From positions 150,794 through 214,793 of the forward strand of contig NZ_MJAH01000010.1 in the NCBI RefSeq assembly GCF_001746295.1: a DNA stretch of 64,000 nt, read 5' to 3'. The position numbers were made by a program, and so were the translations under genes. Below the pieces are notes generated by a model, which was not told the origin of the DNA, searched no databases, and saw only the letters and a list, made by a program, of their open reading frames with translations. This stretch comes from Streptomyces sp. LUP47B (GTDB taxonomy: Bacteria > Actinomycetota > Actinomycetes > Streptomycetales > Streptomycetaceae). Positions 58,660 to 64,000 of this stretch are shown in pieces (positions within the stretch are counted from its first letter, which is position 1; each line of letters begins with the position of its first letter).

Positions 58660-60615
58660 CTAACCGGCGAGGTGAACTCCGGGCAGCCGGACCTCCACTC
58701 GACCTCGCCCGTCGTCAAGTCGGCCGAGTTCGTCGAGGAGTTCGGTGAGCCGTCGGACCTGTTCGGGGGCGAGCCGCCCGGAGTCGTCGAGGTGGACGGC
58801 GCTCGCGGTGGTCGTGTCGACGATCCCTTCGAGCACGGCGACGATCTCGTCGGCGCCCTCCGAGTGCCGGGCGAGCGCGGGGAGTTCGGCGGCGGCGAGG
58901 GCGATGGCGGTACGGGCCTCGGCGAGCGCGCGGTAGGCCTCGCGGCGGAGGGTCCAGCGCCGGGCGCGGGTGTCGTCGGTGGCGATGTCCCGTACGACGG
59001 ACCCGGCGCCTCGCGGGACGGGCCGCGCGGTCCGCCGTGGAAGAGGCCGCGCCATCTCCCGTGGAAGGGGCCGTTCGGTCTCCCGCAGCACGTGCGTGAG
59101 GTACGCCTCGGCCGCGCCGCTCGCCGCGGCCAGCCGGGACCGCACTCCCCCGCCGCGCTGCCCCGGCATCGGCAGATGCCCCACGATCAGCACGATGCCG
59201 CAGGCGAGCAGGGTTTCGGTGATCCGGCCGGCGGAGGCCTGCGGCTCACCGCCCACCATCACGAGCGCCAGGACGAGGACGGTGACGACGGCGGTCTGCG
59301 CGGCGAAGTGCCGGGTGGCCACGGGAATGAGCGCCCCGCTGACGGCGACGAGCACGATGAGTCCTTCGGGCCGCGGCAGTACGAGCGCGAACCCGGCGAA
59401 GACCAGCGCTCCGAGGACGGTCCCGGCGGCCCGGCACAGCACACGGGAGGCGAGCGGTCCGAGGTCGGGCTTGACGAGGAAGACGGTGGTGGCGGGCAGC
59501 CAGTACCAGTGCTGGTGCTCCCCGTACCAGTGGGAGTGGTGCAGCGCCTGTGCCACGGCGACGCCGGCCCCGAAGCAGAGGGCGACCCGCAGCCCGTACT
59601 CCCGCCCGCCGGCCCCGAAAACGGACCGCAGCGCGCCCCTGACGGTGAGCCGACGCTTGTGCAGATCCCCGCCCCGGCCCCCGTCGAAGGCGTCGGCGGC
59701 CCGCAGCAGCGCGTCGTCGAGTGCCCGCAGCGCGGGCCCCGACCGGGCGGGCGCGGGCAACGGCCCGGTGTGTGTGTTCTCCCGTACGGCGACGGCGAGC
59801 CGTCGGGGCCCCGCGGAGGCCCGCCCGGGCACCGCTTCCTCCGCCCAGGCGAGCGCGGTGGCGGCCTCGGCGAGCGGCAGCGCGGCGGCGTACTGCGCGT
59901 GCAGCCGCCGCTCGGCGGCCGAGCTGGCGTACCGCCGCAGCCGCGGCCCGGTGAGCGCGTCCTGCGCGTGATCGAGGGCGGCGGTGAGCGCGACGCGCCG
60001 TGCGGTGGCGTTCGCACTCCCCACGGCGTCCAGGAGAGCGGCGACGGCGTCATACACCTCAGCGACGGCCTCCCGCTCGCCGTCGAACCGGAAGTCCCCG
60101 GCGAGACCGCCGGGGGTGGGCAGCACGAGCCGCAGCGCGAGCAGCCAGCAGGCACCGCCGAGATAGGCGACGGCCCTCAGCCACCCTTCCTCCGGCAACG
60201 GCATGCCCGCCCCGATCGCCGAAGCGACCAGCAGCTGCGTACCGGCCCCGGAGGCGACGGGCCCGACGGCGCTGATGCCGCCGGCGATCAGCCCGACGAG
60301 GGTCAGCAGCACGGTCAGTGGGACCGCCCCGATGTGCTCCCCCGCGGTGGTCCCCAGGAACATCCCGACGGCTCCCGCGAGCGCCGGCATCCCGATCCGC
60401 TTGACGGAGACCCGCCGGCTCCCGGGCCGGTCGTTGATCCCGGCGAGCATGGCGGCGATGGCGGCGACGACACCGAGTGAGGTGCGGCCGGTGAGGACGG
60501 CGACGAGGAGGATGGGCCCGGCGGACAGTGCACCCCGCACCACGGCGTTCCAGGGAATCGGTCCGCGCTGAGCACGCAGGGCGTGAGCGAGCCAGGGCGG
60601 TGGGGCGAGTGACAC
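58660..60615 (-). CDS. FUSC-family membrane protein (aromatic acid exporter-like)
   Basis: A 651-residue protein with two blocks of transmembrane helices (residues about 28-165: ALSAGPILLVAVLTGRTSLG VVAAIAAMLAG, LTVLLTLVGLIAGGISAVGP; and about 340-500: LRVALCFGAGVAVAQALHH, ALVFAGFALVLPRPEGLIVL) separated by a long cytoplasmic helical region, then a soluble C-terminal part. This is the FUSC/YccS-type layout of putative aromatic acid or fusaric acid efflux proteins. It starts MSLAPPPWLAHALRAQRGPI. Monocistronic; 119 bp upstream of the amidohydrolase. Substrate unknown. Confidence 0.85.
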   Translation of the reverse strand: MSLAPPPWLAHALRAQRGPIPWNAVVRGALSAGPILLVAVLTGRTSLGVVAAIAAMLAGINDRPGSRRVSVKRIGMPALAGAVGMFLGTTAGEHIGAVPLTVLLTLVGLIAGGISAVGPVASGAGTQLLVASAIGAGMPLPEEGWLRAVAYLGGACWLLALRLVLPTPGGLAGDFRFDGEREAVAEVYDAVAALLDAVGSANATARRVALTAALDHAQDALTGPRLRRYASSAAERRLHAQYAAALPLAEAATALAWAEEAVPGRASAGPRRLAVAVRENTHTGPLPAPARSGPALRALDDALLRAADAFDGGRGGDLHKRRLTVRGALRSVFGAGGREYGLRVALCFGAGVAVAQALHHSHWYGEHQHWYWLPATTVFLVKPDLGPLASRVLCRAAGTVLGALVFAGFALVLPRPEGLIVLVAVSGALIPVATRHFAAQTAVVTVLVLALVMVGGEPQASAGRITETLLACGIVLIVGHLPMPGQRGGGVRSRLAAASGAAEAYLTHVLRETERPLPREMARPLPRRTARPVPRGAGSVVRDIATDDTRARRWTLRREAYRALAEARTAIALAAAELPALARHSEGADEIVAVLEGIVDTTTASAVHLDDSGRLAPEQVRRLTELLDELGRLDDGRGRVEVRLPGVHLAG

Positions 60616-60802
60616 GGGGCTCCTGTCGTCGGGGGGAGGCGGGGGTGTGCCTTCGGGCGACGGTGGCCGGGCGTTGGGCTGTGGGGTCCACGGTAGATCG
60701 CGTTCTTGGACGGTCCGGGACGCTCGTGTTACTCACGTGTGACGATGTCTGTAAGAGCCACGTTCTTTATGAACGCAACCCGGGAAGGTGAGCCGGGGCC
60801 GC

Positions 60803-61567
60803 TCAGTTCGCTCTGTCGAGCAACTCCCGCACCTCCGTGACCGCGCGGACGGCCGCCCCGGGTGATGCCGTCAAGGACTCGACGATCAAGTCGACGTCCC
60901 GCAGTCCGGCCCGCTCCAGCAGCCGCTTCTCGTTCGTCACCCACTCCCCCCGCGCCGCCAGTACGGAGTGCCCCATCTGCACGGCGGCTGTGGCGAGCGC
61001 GCCGGCGGTCTCGGTGAGGCGGCCGGCCGGGGCGTGGTGAGCCTTGGCGTAGGCGAGGGTGGCGTGGGCGGTGTCGCGCCAGCGGGCGGCGGCCGAGGCA
61101 CGGAGTTTCGGCGGGTAGGCCGCAGGGCGCGGGAGGTCGCCCCTCAGGACCTGGTTGATCGCGAGTTCGGCCACGATCAGGTAGGTGGGGATGCCCGCGA
61201 GGTGGAACAGCAACGGCTCCACCCGGAACCGCCCCTGCTCCGCCTCCGCCAACTCCCGTTCCACGACGTCGAGGTCCCGGTAGTGGACGTCGACCCGCCG
61301 CCCGTCGATCGTCAGCCAGGCACCCCCGTTGAACACCCCGCCACCCCAGCCGCCGATCTCGGACACCTCGCCCTCCCAGCCGACGGCACGCAGATCGGCC
61401 GGGTCGAAGGCTCCCCGGTAGTAGACCGCCAGGTCCCAGTCGCTGTCCGGCCGCGCGGTCCCCTCGGCACGGGAGCCGCCGAGGGCGACGGCCCGGACGG
61501 CGGGGAGGGCGGCGAGACGGTCGGCGGTGGTGTCGAGGAAGGCGGCGTCGGAGAGTGTGGGGGGCAT
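60803..61567 (-). CDS. Nucleotidyltransferase-domain protein (aminoglycoside adenylyltransferase-like fold)
   Basis: A 254-residue protein with the polymerase-beta-type nucleotidyltransferase signature VALGGSRAEGTARPDSDWDL AVYY (GS...DSD), whose acids bind the catalytic metals, and RRVDVHYRDLDVVERELAEA. The C-terminal helical half (NQVLRGDLPRP, AVQMGHSVLAARGEWVTNEK) resembles the kanamycin/streptomycin nucleotidyltransferase helical domain. The start is ATG 61567 (MPPTLSDAAFLDTTADRLAA). Whether it modifies an aminoglycoside or another small molecule is not known; it lies between the FUSC and RidA genes. Confidence 0.8.
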   Translation of the reverse strand: MPPTLSDAAFLDTTADRLAALPAVRAVALGGSRAEGTARPDSDWDLAVYYRGAFDPADLRAVGWEGEVSEIGGWGGGVFNGGAWLTIDGRRVDVHYRDLDVVERELAEAEQGRFRVEPLLFHLAGIPTYLIVAELAINQVLRGDLPRPAAYPPKLRASAAARWRDTAHATLAYAKAHHAPAGRLTETAGALATAAVQMGHSVLAARGEWVTNEKRLLERAGLRDVDLIVESLTASPGAAVRAVTEVRELLDRAN

Positions 61568-61717
61568 GGGCGCAGCGTACGAAGCCCGGGGGCGGCCCTC
61601 CACGGAATTACGCGGCGGCGAGGCAACCCGTTTCCCCGGTCCCGGAAATTCAGGTGCGGTCCCGTCCCCCGCCCCCGATGATCGGAAAGTTGTCCGCCGT
61701 TCACCCCAGGAGTCCAC

Positions 61718-62131
61718 GTGATCCAGCGCGTCATCGCCCCGGCTCTGTTCCCGCCGCCGACCTACTCCCACGCCTCCGTCGTCGAGGCCGGCACGAAGCT
61801 CGCGTTTCTGGCCGGGTCCGTGCCGCTGGACGCGAAGGGGAACGTCGTCGGGGAGGGGGATCCCGCGCGGCAGGCCGAGCAGGTGATCGCGAACCTTCGG
61901 GAGCAACTGCACGCGGTGGGAAGCGACTTGGAGCATGTGCTGGCCACCGACGTGCACGTCGTGAGCAGCGAGCCGGCGGTGCTGTCCGCCGTGTGGGAGG
62001 TCGTGGAGGCGTCCGGTTTGAGCAGCGGCCCGCACTCGTCGACGCTGATCGGGGTCGCCTGCCTCGGCTACACGGGCCAGTTGGTGGAGATCACGGCCAC
62101 GGCCGTGGTGCCGGAGAGGGCCTCGCGATGA
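61718..62131 (+). CDS. RidA family protein
   Basis: A 137-residue YjgF/YER057c/UK114 protein that in RidA itself deaminates reactive enamine/imine intermediates. It starts at GTG 61718 (VIQRVIAPALFPPPTYSHAS) with AGGAG upstream. Family features include FLAGSVPLDAKGNVVGEGDP ARQAEQVIANLREQLHAVGS DLEHVLATDVHV and LIGVACLGYTGQLVEITATA V. The conserved arginine that binds the carboxylate in RidA (IRxx) is replaced in this group by a G-V-A segment, so it may be an Rid-related subfamily. The stop overlaps the GNAT start (ATGA). Confidence 0.85.
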   Translation: MIQRVIAPALFPPPTYSHASVVEAGTKLAFLAGSVPLDAKGNVVGEGDPARQAEQVIANLREQLHAVGSDLEHVLATDVHVVSSEPAVLSAVWEVVEASGLSSGPHSSTLIGVACLGYTGQLVEITATAVVPERASR

Positions 62132-62577
62132 GCGCGGTCGTCATCCGCCGGGCCACCGCCTCCGACGCGTCCGGCACGGCCGACGTCTATCTGCGTTCCT
62201 TCGCCGCCGCGTTGCCGACGGTCGTGCGGCCCCGGTCCGACGACGAGGTGCGCGCCTACATCCGGGACGTCGTGGTGCCGTCGCGGGAGACGTGGGTGGC
62301 GGTGGCGGAGGAACAGGTCGTGGGCCTCATGGTCCTCGCCGGCGATCTGCTGTCCCAGCTGTATCTCGACCCGGACTGGCGGGGGCGCGGCCTCGGCGAC
62401 CGGTTCGTCGCGCTCGCCAAGGAACGCGCTCCGCGGGGGCTGAGCCTGTGGACCTTCCAGGTCAACAGGCCGGCCCACCGCTTCTACGAACGTCACGGCT
62501 TCGTCGAGGCCGAGCGCACCGACGGCAGCGGCAACGAGGAGCGGGAGCCGGACGTGCGGTATGTGTGGCGGCCCTGA
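62128..62577 (+). CDS. GNAT-family N-acetyltransferase
   Basis: A 149-residue acetyltransferase starting MSAVVIRRATASDASGTADV. The acetyl-CoA loop is in YLDPDWRGRGLGDRFVALAK E, and the C-terminal motif LWTFQVNRPAHRFYERHGFV EAERTDG is the usual GNAT end. It is translationally coupled to the RidA-type gene (ATGA). Substrate unknown; the pairing suggests that the two act on the same amine or amino acid. Confidence 0.88.
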   Translation: MSAVVIRRATASDASGTADVYLRSFAAALPTVVRPRSDDEVRAYIRDVVVPSRETWVAVAEEQVVGLMVLAGDLLSQLYLDPDWRGRGLGDRFVALAKERAPRGLSLWTFQVNRPAHRFYERHGFVEAERTDGSGNEEREPDVRYVWRP

Positions 62578-62583
62578 GAGGGG

Positions 62584-63303
62584 TCAATCGGCCCGCCCTC
62601 CCCACACCCGCCTCTTCGGCACCGGCTTCGCGTACCCGCCCGCCCGACTGGTGTTCAGGCCCAGCCCCACCAGCGACTCCGCGAGCTTCACCGCCGCCCC
62701 CACCCCGTCGACGACGGGAAGCCCCAGCTTCTCCCCCACCGTCCGCTGCAGCCCGGTCATGCCCGCGCACCCCAGCACCAGGACCTCGGCGCCCGCATCC
62801 CGCACCCGCTCGGCGGCCGCCAGGAACGCGGCCTCCGTGCGGTCGGCGTCGCCCAGGTCGAGAACCCCCAGTCCGGTCCCGACGACGGCGGCGCAATTGC
62901 GCCCCACCCCCGCCAGTTCCAGGCTGTCCTCGATCTGGCCGCACGACCGCTCCAGCGTGGTCACCACGCCGTAGCGCCGGCCGAGCAGACAGGCCAGATG
63001 GGCGGCGGCCTCGGTGATGTCGACGACCGGTACGTCCACCAACTCCCGGACGCCCTCCCGGCCGTGCTCGCCGAAACCGGCCATGACGACGGCGTCGTAG
63101 GGAGGACCCTCGTAGGTGCGCAGCAGGTCGATGACGGCCGCCGCGGAGAGATAGCTGTCGAGCCAGCCCTCCGCGGACTCGGGTCCCCACCGCGGGGTGA
63201 GCCCGAGCACGGCGGTGCCCGGGCCTGCGGCGGCCCGGGCACCTCGTACGATCTCCTCGGTCATCTCCTGCGTGGTGTTGCAGTTGGTGACGACGATCCG
63301 CAC
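62584..63303 (-). CDS. Hydantoin/Asp-Glu racemase-family protein lacking one catalytic cysteine
   Basis: A 239-residue protein of the aspartate/glutamate/hydantoin racemase superfamily (MRIVVTNCNTTQEMTEEIVR). The second catalytic cysteine is present in VLVLGCAGMTGLQRTVGEKL GLPVVDGVGAAV. At the first position, where racemases have a cysteine before FGD or FDD, this reads VVMAGFGEHGREGVRELVDV, with glycine instead. So it may be a one-sided enzyme such as a maleate-isomerase- or decarboxylase-like member. It is 5 bp downstream of the NCS1 permease gene on the same strand, so it is in that operon; hydantoin or allantoin metabolism is inferred. Confidence 0.82.
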   Translation of the reverse strand: MRIVVTNCNTTQEMTEEIVRGARAAAGPGTAVLGLTPRWGPESAEGWLDSYLSAAAVIDLLRTYEGPPYDAVVMAGFGEHGREGVRELVDVPVVDITEAAAHLACLLGRRYGVVTTLERSCGQIEDSLELAGVGRNCAAVVGTGLGVLDLGDADRTEAAFLAAAERVRDAGAEVLVLGCAGMTGLQRTVGEKLGLPVVDGVGAAVKLAESLVGLGLNTSRAGGYAKPVPKRRVWGGRAD

Positions 63304-63308
63304 GTCTC

Positions 63309-64000
63309 TCAGACCTCCACAGCCTCAGCGGGAGCCGCCCGCTCACTCCGGCACAGCAGCGCGTACAGGCCGGCCGCGAGGGCCGTACCGATGAACCACG
63401 AGTACGGGGCCACGTCGCTGAACGTCTTCACCAGGGCGAGGACGCCCGCGACCGCGGCCGCCGGCAGGAACGCCCACAGGGCCTTGGGGTTGACCCCCTT
63501 GCGGTAGTAGTAGCGGGAGCCGGGCTCGGCCTTGAACAGCTCGTCGACGTCCACGCGGCCCTTCTTGACCCAGTAGTAGTCGAGCATGATCACGCCGAAC
63601 AGCGGGCCGAGGAAGGCGCCGAGGCCGCCGAGGAAGTAGTTGACGACCGTGGGGTTGGAGAAGAGGTTCCACGGGGTCACGAGCAGCGCGGCGACCGTGC
63701 TGATCATGCCGCCGACTCTGAAGGTGATCTTCTGCGGCCAGACGTTGGCGAGGTCGTACGCCGGTGAGACGAAGTTGGCGACGATGTTGACGCCCATGGT
63801 GGCGATGGCGAAGGTGAGCGCGCCCAGGACCATCACCCAGGTGTTGCCGACCTTGGCGACGAGCTCCGCCGGGTCGGTGATGGCCTGGCCCCAGACCTCC
63901 AGCGAGCCCGCGGTGACGATCACGGAGACGACCACGAAGGCCGTGGAGTTGATGGGCAGGCCCCAGAAGTTGCCGCGGCGGACGGTCTTGTAGTCCGGTG
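63309..64000 (-). CDS. NCS1 nucleobase:cation symporter (partial, 5-prime end outside window)
   Basis: The C-terminal 230 or so residues of an NCS1 transporter (Mhp1/PucI/allantoin permease type) for hydantoins, allantoin or purines/pyrimidines with a cation. The frame is open to the window edge (DYKTVRRGNFWGLPINSTAF before VVSVIVTAG), so the start is outside. Features seen are membrane helices (VMVLGALTFAIATMGVNIVA NFVSPAYDLANVWPQ), the family segment NPTVVNYFLGGLGAFLGPLF GVIMLDYYWVKKGRVDVDEL F, and the C-terminal FIGTALAAGLYALLCRS. Its stop at 63309 is 5 bp before the racemase-family gene. Confidence 0.92.
   Translation of the reverse strand, partial: PDYKTVRRGNFWGLPINSTAFVVVSVIVTAGSLEVWGQAITDPAELVAKVGNTWVMVLGALTFAIATMGVNIVANFVSPAYDLANVWPQKITFRVGGMISTVAALLVTPWNLFSNPTVVNYFLGGLGAFLGPLFGVIMLDYYWVKKGRVDVDELFKAEPGSRYYYRKGVNPKALWAFLPAAAVAGVLALVKTFSDVAPYSWFIGTALAAGLYALLCRSERAAPAEAVEV

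Overview
The window is high-GC actinobacterial chromosome, almost certainly Streptomyces. Evidence: GC-rich third codon positions, frequent GTG starts, GGAGG-type ribosome sites, ATGA/GTGA stop-start overlaps, and a gene set typical of the genus (whiA, an RbpA-family protein, a mycothiol-dependent enzyme family member, a WhiJ-type HTH/DUF397/ATPase group, MocR, TerD). It reads as core or near-core chromosome. I see no insertion sequence, prophage, CRISPR array, rRNA or tRNA gene.

Layout. 1-5.1 kb (minus): central carbon and secretion genes: the N-terminal half of pgi, an RbpA paralogue, secG, and gap-pgk-tpiA with strong hairpins between gap and pgk and between tpiA and secG. 5.3-8.2 kb: a large secreted M14 zinc carboxypeptidase. 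8.4-13.4 kb (minus): the tightly overlapped uvrC-rapZ-yvcK-whiA operon, closed by a 17-bp terminator. 13.5-17.4 kb (plus): a decayed receiver domain, an HTH-like unknown, then a LacI-family regulator translationally coupled to a PfkB sugar kinase and preceded by a near-perfect palindromic operator. 17.5-20.6 kb: uvrA (minus). 20.8-25 kb (plus): a DinB/maleylpyruvate-isomerase-type protein, an MBL-fold hydrolase and a complete polar amino acid ABC transporter. 25-29.5 kb: aroQ, an S66 LD-carboxypeptidase, an MHS-type MFS permease, a Ca2+/H+ antiporter and a small dimeric-barrel protein.

29.6-33.5 kb (minus) is a Ter module: a TerC membrane protein, a TerD domain fused to a degenerate FtsK-like ATPase domain, and a stand-alone TerD. 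The terC leader matches the yybP-ykoY manganese riboswitch. Its closing helix overlaps a 9-nt segment exactly complementary to the terC Shine-Dalgarno region, which suggests a translational on-switch. 33.7-36.8 kb: uvrB and an MHYT sensor protein. All three uvrABC genes therefore lie on one strand within 25 kb.

37-48 kb: GDPD, MGMT, a wrecked formaldehyde dehydrogenase gene, a VOC protein, a pseudouridine-degradation pair (psuG-psuK), a methyltransferase, a CorA transporter, a CBS protein, a kinase-like protein without a P-loop lysine, a DUF2293 protein, a DUF1772 membrane protein and an orphan gltD.

48-55 kb: a CMD-family protein, a MocR regulator and a WhiJ-like locus (HTH, DUF397, HATPase, small unknown). 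The divergent HTH/HATPase promoter region carries two abutting inverted repeats, and the locus is followed by an ABC exporter. 55-64 kb: DUF899, cytochrome P450, an amidohydrolase, a FUSC membrane protein, a nucleotidyltransferase, a RidA-GNAT pair, and a hydantoin-type racemase with an NCS1 permease that runs off the end of the window.

The strongest candidates for something new are the manganese-riboswitch-controlled Ter module, the WhiJ-like locus with its double operator, and the repeat-bearing LacI regulator with its palindromic operator.
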